Below are positions 1 to 7,033 of a stretch of 7,292 bases of DNA, in pieces; positions within the stretch are counted from its first letter, which is position 1; the number at the start of each line of letters is the position of its first letter. Below the pieces are notes generated by a model. It was not told the DNA's origin. It saw only the letters and a program-made list of their open reading frames with translations, and did no database searches. The position numbers and the translations under genes are program-made. This DNA is from Clostridia bacterium (GTDB lineage: Bacteria > Bacillota > Clostridia > Oscillospirales > Acutalibacteraceae): positions 1 to 7,292 of the forward strand of contig JAFOXT010000271.1 in assembly GCA_017425745.1 (NCBI GenBank). Reading direction: 5' to 3'.

Positions 1-147
1 GATATAAACCCTATACCCGTCAAAGCTGCAATGAAATATCTTAATATGTGTGAAGATACAATGCGTCTTCCGTTATCATCAATGAATGAGCACAATAAAG
101 CTGAGCTTTATAACGTAATTGAAAGGCACAGGAATATTATATATTAA
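1..147 (+). CDS. dapA: 4-hydroxy-tetrahydrodipicolinate synthase, C-terminal end (partial)
   Basis: The frame is open from the first base and ends at TAA (145-147), giving 48 residues. It begins with INPIPVKAAMKYLNM and continues with MRLPLSSMNEHNKAEL. The NPxPVKxAM segment followed by a [M/L]RLPL segment is the characteristic C-terminal helical region of DapA. DapA is the cytoplasmic lyase that condenses pyruvate with aspartate semialdehyde in lysine and diaminopimelate synthesis. The catalytic lysine and the (beta/alpha)8 barrel lie outside the window, so activity cannot be judged. Related lyases of the same superfamily (N-acetylneuraminate lyase, KDG aldolase) share the fold, but the NPIPVK segment favours DapA. 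The gene converges on the opp operon, and its stop codon overlaps the left arm of the terminator hairpin. Confidence 0.85.
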   Translation, partial: DINPIPVKAAMKYLNMCEDTMRLPLSSMNEHNKAELYNVIERHRNIIY

Positions 148-173
148 AAGCTCCGAATCAACGGAGCTTTTTT
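146..173. terminator. Bidirectional rho-independent terminator between dapA and oppA
   Basis: The arm AAAAGCTCCG (146-155) pairs perfectly with CGGAGCTTTT (162-171) around the 6-nt loop AATCAA. On the plus strand the right arm runs into six T residues (168-173), a canonical intrinsic terminator for dapA. Read on the minus strand, the stem is followed by TTTT and then an AT-only stretch, so it can also end the opp transcript about 7 nt after the oppA stop. The dapA stop codon shares its last two bases with the left arm. Confidence 0.85.
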
Positions 174-179
174 CAATAT

Positions 180-2030
180 TCAGCTTACTTCATTATTGAT
201 GCTGGTGTACATAAAATACTTGTATCCGAGAGGGTTTGTGAAAAATCCTTCAACTCTTTTATCAAGCATATAAGTGTCGGTGTTATAATAAATCGGTGTG
301 ATACAACCTGTTTCCATAAGCATATCCTCAGCAAGGTGCATAAGCTTATAGCGTGTTTCAGTATCAGTACAAGCCTTGATTTCATCAACAAGAATATCGT
401 AGGTTTCAGACCATGTTCCGTTTTTAACCTTGTAATTGATTCCGTAAGGTTCAAGATTCAGATCATAAAGCTTCAGATATCTGTGATTACCCTTACCGAA
501 TTGTATATCATTATTACCCGATGTTGAAATCCACATATCGAGGTAACACACAGGATCGTTATAGTCTGCAACCCAGGCGTTTCTTGCAACGGTATAGTCA
601 CCGTTTTTACGTGTATCTACAAAGGTGTTCCATTCCTGATTGGTAAGTTCCATATTTATACCTACTGAAGCAAAGGCATTCTGAATATATTCGGCAATTG
701 CTCTGTGGCTTTCGGCGGTATTGTAAATATAATAAAGTGTAGGAATATTAGTGAATTTCTGAGAAGCTTCATCAAAATTGTAATACTTTTTAAGAGTATT
801 CATAGCTGCTTGATAATTCTCAGAAACAGCTTCAGTTGAAACGTCATAATAACCGTCAAAGTTATTTTTATCTGAGCCTGCCGATTTGTAGAACTGACTG
901 CCATCTGCGTCAGTTAGTCCCATTGAAACAAATGAAGATGCAGGTACCTCTCCGCCCTTTGAAACCTCATTGACTATATAATTTCTGTCAATAAGAAGTC
1001 CGAAGGCTTTTCTGATTTCTTGCCTTGCTCTTTCAGCTTCAACACCCTTAAGCTCACTGCTTTCAGGTAATAGCTCTTCGTTGATATTCCAGCATATATA
1101 ATATGTGCCAAGCTGACCTTCAACAAAATATTCATCAGGATATTCATTTTTAAGTGATGTCATTTCGTTTGTAGGAACATCATCAATTAATAACCAATCG
1201 TTATTTTTAAAGTTGGTAAGCATATTATTTGCATTATCTGAAAGATAGAATTTAATTGTCGGCATTGTAACTGTCTCAGCATCGTAGTAATTTTCATTTT
1301 TTTCTATTGTGATAAGACTGTTGTGCTCCCATCCTGTCATACGGTATGCACCGTTTGAGATATAGGTAATGGGATCTGTAGCCCACTTTTCATCGGCCAC
1401 AACATCTTCTCTGACAGGATAAAAGGTTGGAAAAGCAAGAAGCTCATTCCAATAATTTATGGGATGCATAAGTGTTACAACGAGCGTGTTGTCATCAGGT
1501 GCTTCAACTGAAAGCGATGCTTCAGCATCAGCTTGTTCATAAACAGGCTTGCCGTCATCGGTAAATTCACCAGTTTCTATAAGCTCATTCATTTCTTTGT
1601 AGCCTTCAATTGCTTCAAAAAGATAGTTATACCCTGAACCAAGTAAGGGTGAAGCTGCACGATTCCAGGCAAAAACGAAATCGCTCGCCTTTAACGGCTT
1701 GCCGTCAGACCACATTAAATCTTTTTTGAGCTTATAAGTGTAAGTTACTGTGCCGTTTTCGTTTAGAATACCATCTGAAAGCTCTTCAGCACATTCGGGC
1801 ACAATTATAAGCTTGCCGTTTTCATCTTTCGACCATTTGGTAAGTCCCGAAAACAAATGTGAAATTATGGTTGCTCCGTCTGCAGTTGAGTTAAGTGCCG
1901 GATCTATATTGTTAGGCTCTGATGCAAGACAAACCGGCAGTACATCAGTTGCAATTTCTTTTTCACCACCACAGGAGGCAAATACAAACAATATTGTTAC
2001 AGCAAGGAACAACGCTAATGCTTTTTTCAT
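180..2030 (-). CDS. oppA: Oligopeptide ABC transporter, substrate-binding lipoprotein OppA
   Basis: This 616-residue protein is an extracytoplasmic solute-binding protein of family 5 (SBP_bac_5) that captures peptides for OppBCDF. Residues 1-20 form a lipoprotein signal: two lysines, a hydrophobic stretch, and a lipobox FASC with Cys20 as the predicted lipidation site, as expected for a membrane-anchored Gram-positive binding protein. Family landmarks in order are SEPNNIDPAL (37-46), LMWSDGKPLKASDFVFAW (105-122), SNGAYRMTGW (225-234), the NENYYD segment (245-250), and TNQEWNTFVDTR (463-474) followed by ARNAWVADYNDP (482-493). That last block closely resembles E. coli OppA, where the Asp of the ADYN segment contacts the peptide amino terminus; here it is Asp489. 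This favours a peptide ligand over nickel or sugar. The protein is longer than E. coli OppA, with extra residues near 145-170 and 510-540. The ATG start has AAAGGA upstream. It is the last gene of the operon, 43 nt after oppF. Ligand length preference cannot be read from sequence. Confidence 0.93.
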   Translation of the reverse strand: MKKALALFLAVTILFVFASCGGEKEIATDVLPVCLASEPNNIDPALNSTADGATIISHLFSGLTKWSKDENGKLIIVPECAEELSDGILNENGTVTYTYKLKKDLMWSDGKPLKASDFVFAWNRAASPLLGSGYNYLFEAIEGYKEMNELIETGEFTDDGKPVYEQADAEASLSVEAPDDNTLVVTLMHPINYWNELLAFPTFYPVREDVVADEKWATDPITYISNGAYRMTGWEHNSLITIEKNENYYDAETVTMPTIKFYLSDNANNMLTNFKNNDWLLIDDVPTNEMTSLKNEYPDEYFVEGQLGTYYICWNINEELLPESSELKGVEAERARQEIRKAFGLLIDRNYIVNEVSKGGEVPASSFVSMGLTDADGSQFYKSAGSDKNNFDGYYDVSTEAVSENYQAAMNTLKKYYNFDEASQKFTNIPTLYYIYNTAESHRAIAEYIQNAFASVGINMELTNQEWNTFVDTRKNGDYTVARNAWVADYNDPVCYLDMWISTSGNNDIQFGKGNHRYLKLYDLNLEPYGINYKVKNGTWSETYDILVDEIKACTDTETRYKLMHLAEDMLMETGCITPIYYNTDTYMLDKRVEGFFTNPLGYKYFMYTSINNEVS

Positions 2031-2073
2031 AATTTTTTTCCTTTCTCTTTATATTTAAGATAAAACTGATTAT

Positions 2074-3051
2074 CTAACTAATTTCTTCAATTCTGTGACA
2101 AGCAACAAAGTGACCCCTTGTAATTTCTCTGAATTTCGGCACGCTTTCAGCACAAACCTTCTTGGAATAAGCGCAGCGTGTTCTGAAAGGACAGCCTGAT
2201 GGTGCATTCAGCGGACTTGGAATGTCACCGCTTAAAATTATCCTCTGACTTGCCCTGGCAGTTTCAGGGTCAGGTAAAGGAACCGCAGAAAGCAAAGATT
2301 TTGAATAAGGGTGAAGAGGATTATCATATATCTCCCCTGCTTCTGCAAGCTCAACCATTCTGCCAAGATACATAACCGCAATTCTGTTGCTTATATGTCT
2401 TACAACAAGAAGGTCGTGGGCTATGAATAGATAGGTAAGCCCGAGCCTTTCCTGAAGCTCACAGAACATATTGATTATCTGAGCCTGAATTGACACATCA
2501 AGTGCAGACACGGGCTCATCACAGACTATAAACTGAGGATTAACTGCAAGACTTCGGGCAATTCCGATGCGTTGTCTTTGACCGCCCGAAAACTCGTGTG
2601 CATACCTTGTAGCGTGTTCGCTGTTCAGACCGACATAATTCAAAAGTTCACGTATCTTATCTTCTCTTTCTTTTTTATTACTGTAAAGTCTGTGAATATC
2701 CAGCGGTTCAGCAATAAGATCTGCAACCGTCATTCTCGGATTAAGTGACGAATATGGATCCTGAAAAACCATTGAAGCCTTTTTGCGATATTCATCAAGA
2801 TTATCTTTAATATTCAAGTCCTTACCATCAAAAATTATTTTTCCGTCAGTTGGCTCATATAAGTGAAGAAGTGTTCTGCCAACCGTAGTTTTACCGCAGC
2901 CGGATTCACCTACAAGACCTAAGGTTTCACCCTTTCTGATTGAAAATGAAACATCATCAACTGCTTTCAGTGGTTTAACTTTAAAGGCTCCCACATTTAT
3001 ATCAAAGTATTTTTTCAAGCCTATAACTTCAATAAGATTATTATTGTTCAA
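2074..3051 (-). CDS. oppF: Oligopeptide ABC transporter, ATP-binding protein OppF
   Basis: This 325-residue cytoplasmic ATPase is one of two that power the OppBC channel. Visible motifs are Walker A GESGCGKT (48-55), Q-loop Gln97, the ABC signature FSGGQRQR (154-161), Walker B FIVCDEP (174-180) with catalytic Glu179, and H-loop His212. All are intact, so it should hydrolyse ATP. The C-terminal oligopeptide/dipeptide transporter extension (about 233-320) carries Cys287, Cys293, Cys300 and Cys318, the pattern linked to an iron-sulfur cluster in DppD/OppD-type ATPases. OppF rather than OppD is chosen from its second position in the pair, the DPYSSLNPRMTV segment (98-109) and the SGGQ signature. 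The only start before an in-frame TGA is TTG, placed 6 nt after a GGTGA ribosome binding site. The gene overlaps the end of oppD by 11 nt, suggesting translational coupling. Confidence 0.94.
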   Translation of the reverse strand: MNNNNLIEVIGLKKYFDINVGAFKVKPLKAVDDVSFSIRKGETLGLVGESGCGKTTVGRTLLHLYEPTDGKIIFDGKDLNIKDNLDEYRKKASMVFQDPYSSLNPRMTVADLIAEPLDIHRLYSNKKEREDKIRELLNYVGLNSEHATRYAHEFSGGQRQRIGIARSLAVNPQFIVCDEPVSALDVSIQAQIINMFCELQERLGLTYLFIAHDLLVVRHISNRIAVMYLGRMVELAEAGEIYDNPLHPYSKSLLSAVPLPDPETARASQRIILSGDIPSPLNAPSGCPFRTRCAYSKKVCAESVPKFREITRGHFVACHRIEEIS

Positions 3052-4063
3052 TTGGCTTCACCGCCTTTGAAATGTTGTCTGCCTCTCCTTTTTCATATTT
3101 ATTTTTAATACATAACCAACAGCTAGACTGATGATTCTCATTTACAGTAATTCTTTCAGGTTTATCAGTAATGCAGATTTTCATAGCTGAATTGCATCTC
3201 GGTGCAAAAGCACACCCCTTCGGCATATTAAGAAGATCAACAGGTGTTCCCGGTATGGGATTAAGTGATTTTCCTGCTGAAGAGAGTGACGGAAGTGATC
3301 TGATAAGCCCTTTTGTATATTCGTGCTGAGGATTATAAAAAATCTCGTCTGTAGTCCCCTGCTCACATATTGAGCCTGCATACATAACAATAACCTCATC
3401 GCACATTTGCGCAACCACTCCAAGGTCATGTGTTATCATTATAATTGCCATTCCAAGCTCCTGCTGAAGCTTTTTCATTAAATCAAGAATCTGCGCCTGA
3501 ATTGTAACATCAAGAGCTGTTGTAGGCTCATCAGCAATAAGAATATCAGGCTCACAGGACAGAGCCATAGCAATCATAACCCTTTGACGCATGCCCCCTG
3601 AAAGCTCAAATGGGTACTGCTTCATTCTTTTATCGGGTTCGTTAACATTAACAAGCTTAAGCATTTCAACAGCCTTTACATAAGCATCATTTTTGCTTCG
3701 GTTTGTATGCAAAATAATTGCCTCTGTCAGCTGATGACCGATTGTATATGTGGGATTAAGGGATGTCATAGGATCCTGAAATATTATGGAAATTCTGTTG
3801 CCACGAATATCCTTCATTGTTTTTTCATCAGCGCCCACTAGCTCTATATCATTTAGCTTAACTGAGCCGGAAACTATTTTTCCTGCATTAGCAAGAATAC
3901 CCATAATTGAGTAAGAGGTAACAGATTTACCGGATCCTGATTCTCCGACAATTCCCAATACCTTTCCCTTTTCAAGATTAAAAGAAACATTATTTACTGC
4001 TCTGACCTCACCTGAATCAGTGAAAAAAGAGGTACAGAGATTTCTTACTTCTAAAAGCGCCAT
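3041..4063 (-). CDS. oppD: Oligopeptide ABC transporter, ATP-binding protein OppD
   Basis: This 340-residue cytoplasmic ATPase partners with OppF. Motifs in order are Walker A GESGSGKS (40-47), Q-loop Gln96 in FQDPMTSLNP (95-104), signature LSGGMRQR (154-161), Walker B ILIADEP (174-180) with Glu179, and H-loop His212 in ITHDLGVVAQ (210-219). The LSGGMRQRVMIAMAL block (154-168) is typical of OppD/DppD. The C-terminal extension holds Cys284, Cys290, Cys297 and Cys315, spaced C-X5-C-X6-C-X17-C exactly as in the neighbouring OppF, with an additional Cys318. The last roughly 20 residues are a lysine- and glutamate-rich tail of low conservation, and their codons contain the oppF ribosome binding site and start. 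The ATG start has AAAGGGGAT a few bases upstream and lies 14 nt after the oppC stop. Length is normal for the family, with no defects seen. Confidence 0.94.
   Translation of the reverse strand: MALLEVRNLCTSFFTDSGEVRAVNNVSFNLEKGKVLGIVGESGSGKSVTSYSIMGILANAGKIVSGSVKLNDIELVGADEKTMKDIRGNRISIIFQDPMTSLNPTYTIGHQLTEAIILHTNRSKNDAYVKAVEMLKLVNVNEPDKRMKQYPFELSGGMRQRVMIAMALSCEPDILIADEPTTALDVTIQAQILDLMKKLQQELGMAIIMITHDLGVVAQMCDEVIVMYAGSICEQGTTDEIFYNPQHEYTKGLIRSLPSLSSAGKSLNPIPGTPVDLLNMPKGCAFAPRCNSAMKICITDKPERITVNENHQSSCWLCIKNKYEKGEADNISKAVKPIEQ
3058..3068 (-). promoter_or_regulatory. Ribosome binding site for the oppF TTG start
   Basis: On the minus strand AAAGGCGGTGA lies inside the last codons of oppD, with its final A six bases before the TTG at 3051. 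An in-frame TGA at 3060-3058 is part of this site, so no upstream start is available. This fixes the TTG as the initiator and places the site within translated oppD message. Confidence 0.6.
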
Positions 4064-4077
4064 ATTTATCCCCTTTC

Positions 4078-5136
4078 TCAGACTTTAAGCTTGGGATCAA
4101 AAGCATCCCTTAAACCGTCGCCGAGCAGATTCAATGACAAAACAATAATTGATATTACGACGGCGGGAATTATCAGTCTGTGCGGATAAGAGGTTATACC
4201 GTTGAGAGCTTCAGATGCAAGAGAACCTAAAGACGGCATAGGTGCATTTACTCCTAAGCCAAGAAAAGAAAGGTAGCTTTCGGTGAAAATTGCAGAAGGT
4301 ATCTGAAGTGCAGTTGAAATTATAACAACGCTTATACAATTTGGCAGCAGATGCTTCCTGATAATCCAACTACCTTTTGCGCCTGCTGATTTTGCTGCAA
4401 GAACATATTCCTGTTCTCGTAATGACAAAATCTGTCCGCGTATAAGTCTTGCCATAGATACCCAATAAAGCAAGGCAAAAACCAAAAACAGACTTATTAT
4501 ATTAGTGCCGATTTTATCGAGCACAGTTCCTTCTATAAGCGGCTTCAAGGATACATTCAGAACCGAAGACAAAAGTATAACCATAAGCATATCGGGAAGC
4601 GAATAAATAATGTCTACAATTCTCATTATAATAACATCTGCCTTGCCGCCGAAATAACCGGCGATTGACCCGATAAGAAGTCCGATTATAAGCACAATGA
4701 TACTTGCAAACAAACCAACGGTAAGTGAAATTCTTGTTCCGTATACAACTCTGATAAAGTAGTCCCTACCGGCAGAATCTGTGCCGAAAATATGCGGAAA
4801 GACTTTTTCACCTGCTTCAATTTTTGCTTTTTCAGTGTTCCCGTATTCAAAGGGTGCGAGATTATTATATGAAGCGTCAACAGGCATTCCGGGTGTTATT
4901 CCAAGCTGAGAATCGTAAGAATAAGGCCAGAAAACCGGAATAAAAACAGAAGCTACAGTTACAAACACAATCAGTATCAAAGATACAGTTGCTGTTTTAT
5001 TTTTAAAAAGCCGTTTAACTCCATCCTTAAAAAATGTGGTTGACGGGCGCATCGCAACGATATATTTTTTATCTTCTTCACTCGCAGGTGCAAACTTATC
5101 AATATCAATCCGGAGATTAAAATCTTTGTTTTCCAT
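4078..5136 (-). CDS. oppC: Oligopeptide ABC transporter, permease OppC
   Basis: This 352-residue inner-membrane protein forms one half of the translocation channel. It begins with a charged cytoplasmic stretch of about 45 residues containing the OppC N-terminal domain, then a first membrane helix (about 49-71). An external loop leads to HIFGTDSAGRDYFIR (115-129), the segment typical of OppC/DppC. The binding-protein-dependent permease domain follows, with helices near 135-160, 168-193, 212-232, 266-282 and 320-340. The EAA coupling loop, which contacts the ATPases, is recognisable at 243-266 (EYVLAAKSAGAKG onward to HLLPN). The terminal LNLLGDGLRDAFDP (335-348) is the usual OppC ending. The ATG start has a strong AAGGAGA site (5149-5143) that overlaps the oppB stop codon, so the two permeases are probably translationally coupled. 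Confidence 0.94.
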   Translation of the reverse strand: MENKDFNLRIDIDKFAPASEEDKKYIVAMRPSTTFFKDGVKRLFKNKTATVSLILIVFVTVASVFIPVFWPYSYDSQLGITPGMPVDASYNNLAPFEYGNTEKAKIEAGEKVFPHIFGTDSAGRDYFIRVVYGTRISLTVGLFASIIVLIIGLLIGSIAGYFGGKADVIIMRIVDIIYSLPDMLMVILLSSVLNVSLKPLIEGTVLDKIGTNIISLFLVFALLYWVSMARLIRGQILSLREQEYVLAAKSAGAKGSWIIRKHLLPNCISVVIISTALQIPSAIFTESYLSFLGLGVNAPMPSLGSLASEALNGITSYPHRLIIPAVVISIIVLSLNLLGDGLRDAFDPKLKV

Positions 5137-5147
5137 TACATATCTCC

Positions 5148-6077
5148 TTATTCAAGATTGATTCTTGGGTCTGCAATCTTGTAAAGGATGTCGCTCACAA
5201 GATTCATCACTACAATCAAAGAAGCAAGCACTATAGTAGTTCCCATAATAAGCGGATAATCACGCCCTGTAATACTGTTCACGAATGCTCTGCCAATACC
5301 CGGAACTGCAAAAATCTGTTCTATAACGAGCGAGCCGGTTACAATATAAGCAAGCATTGGCCCGAAATAAGTTATTACAGGTATAAGAGCGTTTTTCAGT
5401 GCGTGTCTGTATACGATATTCTTTTCTGATACACCCTTCGCCTTGGCAGTTCTTATATAATCCTGACCAAGCACATCAAGCATTGATGAACGTGTCAGAC
5501 GGGTTATGTGAGTCATCGGTGATAAAGAAAGGGTAAATATCGGTAATATCAACCCACCTGCCGAATTACCGTTAGCAGGAAAGATGCTGAGCCATACTGA
5601 AAAAATAATCAGAAGCAATGAACCTATTATAAACGACGGCATCGACACAAAGGCTGTTGTTATTACCATAATCAATCTGTCTGTAAGGGTATTACGTTTA
5701 AGTGCTGCAACAGAGCCCGAAATTACACCGATTAAAAGCGCAATGGCTGAAGCAGATAAACCAAGCTTTGCAGAAATATTAAGACCCTCACCGATTATAT
5801 CAGCAACATCTCTGCCACGCTGTTTAAGAGAAGGACCGAAATCAAGCTTCGTAACAATATCCTTAAGATAAGTGAAATATTGCTCTGAAACAGGCTTATC
5901 CAAGCCGTATTTGGCTTTTAACGCTGCTTCAACCGCAGGACTTGCTGCTTTTTCACCAACAAAAGGTCCACCCGGTACTGCACGCATAACAAAGAAAGTT
6001 ACAGTAATAACTACCCAGATTGTCAGAACTGCAAGTATACATCTTTTAAAAATATATAATAAACTTCTGGAATTCAA
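5148..6077 (-). CDS. oppB: Oligopeptide ABC transporter, permease OppB
   Basis: This 309-residue inner-membrane channel protein is the partner of OppC. The first helix (about 10-31) is followed by RAVPGGPF (32-39) and a KYGLDKPVSEQYFTYLK segment (56-72), both hallmarks of the OppB/DppB N-terminal region. The permease domain has helices near 100-125, 135-160, 176-192, 235-253 and 278-300. The EAA loop spans 206-230 (DYIRTAKAKG to RHALKNA). The ending KIADPRINLE matches the usual DPR finish of the family. Initiation is at TTG: an in-frame TAA lies five codons upstream, no ATG or GTG intervenes, and AAGGTGG sits 7 nt before the TTG. It is the first gene of the transporter operon, 134 nt after the dipeptidase gene, so the operon promoter most likely lies in that gap. 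Confidence 0.94.
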   Translation of the reverse strand: MNSRSLLYIFKRCILAVLTIWVVITVTFFVMRAVPGGPFVGEKAASPAVEAALKAKYGLDKPVSEQYFTYLKDIVTKLDFGPSLKQRGRDVADIIGEGLNISAKLGLSASAIALLIGVISGSVAALKRNTLTDRLIMVITTAFVSMPSFIIGSLLLIIFSVWLSIFPANGNSAGGLILPIFTLSLSPMTHITRLTRSSMLDVLGQDYIRTAKAKGVSEKNIVYRHALKNALIPVITYFGPMLAYIVTGSLVIEQIFAVPGIGRAFVNSITGRDYPLIMGTTIVLASLIVVMNLVSDILYKIADPRINLE

Positions 6078-6084
6078 TTTAGTA

Positions 6085-6091
6085 CCACCTT
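6085..6091 (-). promoter_or_regulatory. Ribosome binding site for the oppB TTG start
   Basis: On the minus strand AAGGTGG ends 7 nt before the TTG at 6077. It is the only good Shine-Dalgarno match in the leader, and an in-frame TAA (6092-6090) begins just before it, so the TTG is the only available initiator. Confidence 0.65.
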
Positions 6092-6155
6092 ATTTATATT
6101 TTGATTGCTAAACGGCAAATAATTCAATTTATAAATGAGATATACCGAAAAATTT

Positions 6156-6186
6156 ATTTTAAAAGATAACAAAGCAGGTCTGACAA
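6156..6186 (-). promoter_or_regulatory. Candidate promoter of the opp operon
   Basis: In the 134-nt gap between the dipeptidase stop and oppB, the minus strand carries TTGTCA (6186-6181), a 5-of-6 match to a sigma-A -35 box. It is followed after 17 nt by TTTAAA (6163-6158), or after 19 nt by TAAAAT (6161-6156). Neither -10 is ideal at ideal spacing. The resulting leader would be about 70 nt before the oppB start. The gap is very AT-rich, so chance matches are likely. I saw no riboswitch, T-box or convincing repressor palindrome in it. Confidence 0.25.
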
Positions 6187-6211
6187 AAATGCGTAAAATT
6201 AAATTGTCGGA

Positions 6212-7030
6212 TTAATCAGCGAGAAGCTCATCGCACGCAAGAATATAATGAAGCAAAATTCTTGTTCCTTCAAAAAAGCCATCAATATCAATCATTTCAT
6301 CACACAGATGTGCACCGCCGTGTCCGTCAGGCATTTTAAGAATCTTATCCTTTCTGTCGGAAGTGATATAGAAGGTGCCGATTGAAAATGCATTATTAAG
6401 CTTTCTTGCGTAGGTGCCACCGGACATAAGAACACTTTTTAATCTTTCACCGGTTACTTCTTCAAAAACATTTTCAAGCATTGCAGGTACAGGACTGCTT
6501 TTATCAATTGTAAAGCCCTGTCTGTTATCTTTTTCAACAATTCGGAATCCGTATGAAGCAACAGCCTTATCTGTAGTTGCTTCAAGATCTTCGGAGCTTA
6601 GTGTACTGCCGTAGCGTATATCAAAGCTTACATGAAGCTTTGAGCCTTCAGTTCTGATCATACCGTTAACAGCTGTTGTCTTACCGAAATCAGGGTCCTC
6701 GTGATTTATACCAAGACCCTTACCGTAATAATCACTGATTGCTTCAGCAGCATTTCTGAGAATATTTTTGTCATTCTGACAAAGATTATCACAGTTCATA
6801 AGAAGATTAAACAAAAGAAAAGCAGCGTTTACTGAGCCTTCTGGAATACTCGCGTGCTTCGCAATACCTTTTGCAGTTATAACAACGCTTTCACCGTCAT
6901 TACTTACTGAAAAAGCATCAGAAGCCTTGTTTTCCAATTCAGAGAAAAGGTTGTCAGAGTATTTAATAACTGCTGAAACGTTATCAAGTACAATATTGTA
7001 TGCTTCTCCTCCGCTTATACTCTTACTGCC
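6212..7030 (-). CDS. M20 family dipeptidase (PepV/Sapep type), C-terminal part, 5' end missing
   Basis: The frame runs from 7030 to TAA at 6214-6212, 272 codons, against roughly 450-470 residues for complete family members. It is therefore the C-terminal part of a cytoplasmic, metal-dependent dipeptidase. Counting from the codon at 7030, residues 7-22 (GGEAYNIVLDNVSAVI) match the GG-x-A-x-N-x-V-P-D segment that opens the lid domain, with Leu in place of the usual Pro. The sequence GIAKHASIPEGSVNAA (55-70) contains the conserved lid histidine, His59. Residues 204-209 are GGTYAR, a signature of this subgroup, and His241 in HLCDE (241-245) is the late metal ligand. The N-terminal zinc ligands are absent. 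A TTG at 6937 would give a 241-residue product, but it falls inside conserved sequence and is not a credible start. Homology to M20 can be defended only to about 7012-7021; the last few codons before TAA at 7033-7031 may already be foreign. The gene lies upstream of oppB in the same direction, consistent with cleavage of imported peptides. Confidence 0.85.
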   Translation of the reverse strand, partial: GSKSISGGEAYNIVLDNVSAVIKYSDNLFSELENKASDAFSVSNDGESVVITAKGIAKHASIPEGSVNAAFLLFNLLMNCDNLCQNDKNILRNAAEAISDYYGKGLGINHEDPDFGKTTAVNGMIRTEGSKLHVSFDIRYGSTLSSEDLEATTDKAVASYGFRIVEKDNRQGFTIDKSSPVPAMLENVFEEVTGERLKSVLMSGGTYARKLNNAFSIGTFYITSDRKDKILKMPDGHGGAHLCDEMIDIDGFFEGTRILLHYILACDELLAD

Positions 7031-7033
7031 TTA
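7012..7033. other. Abrupt sequence junction (probable chimeric join or rearrangement)
   Basis: Left of this point the minus strand encodes mid-gene M20 dipeptidase. Right of it the plus strand encodes the interior of an unrelated protein. Both genes lose their 5' ends here, with no intergenic DNA between them. Hand-counted GC rises from about 38% (6841-7020) to about 52% (7081-7292). The junction carries CTTA at 7014, 7022 and 7030, an 8-nt spaced triplet that could be microhomology or chance. No transposase or attachment-site signature is visible. Confidence 0.65.

Noticed and set aside
1750..2058. Plus-strand open frame opposite the oppA signal and N-terminal region
   Set aside because: It is antisense to well-conserved oppA codons, has no ribosome binding site of note and no recognisable protein features.
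3181..3429. Minus-strand open frame inside oppD
   Set aside because: It is an out-of-frame reading of the conserved OppD C-terminal region.
180..6077. Novel or specialised system, such as peptide pheromone sensing with a small signal gene
   Set aside because: I looked for a small peptide gene, regulator or kinase in the gaps and found none. The locus reads as a standard oligopeptide uptake operon.
5584..6111. Two adjoining plus-strand open frames opposite oppB
   Set aside because: Both mirror the codon pattern of oppB on the other strand and show no independent protein signature.
6071..6130. Direct repeat AATTCAATTT at 6071 and 6121
   Set aside because: A 10-mer of A, T and C repeated once in AT-rich DNA. 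One copy lies in the oppB start region, and there is no sign of an operator pair.
6141..6156. CodY-like box in the opp leader
   Set aside because: The best alignment to AATTTTCWGAAAATT has about five mismatches in very AT-rich DNA, which is no better than chance. CodY control of opp is known in other Firmicutes but is not supported here by sequence.
6180..6210. Inverted repeat CTGACAA / TTGTCGG after the dipeptidase stop, as a terminator
   Set aside because: The stem is seven imperfect pairs around a 17-nt AT-rich loop, with no adjacent T tract on the minus strand. It also overlaps the candidate -35 box.
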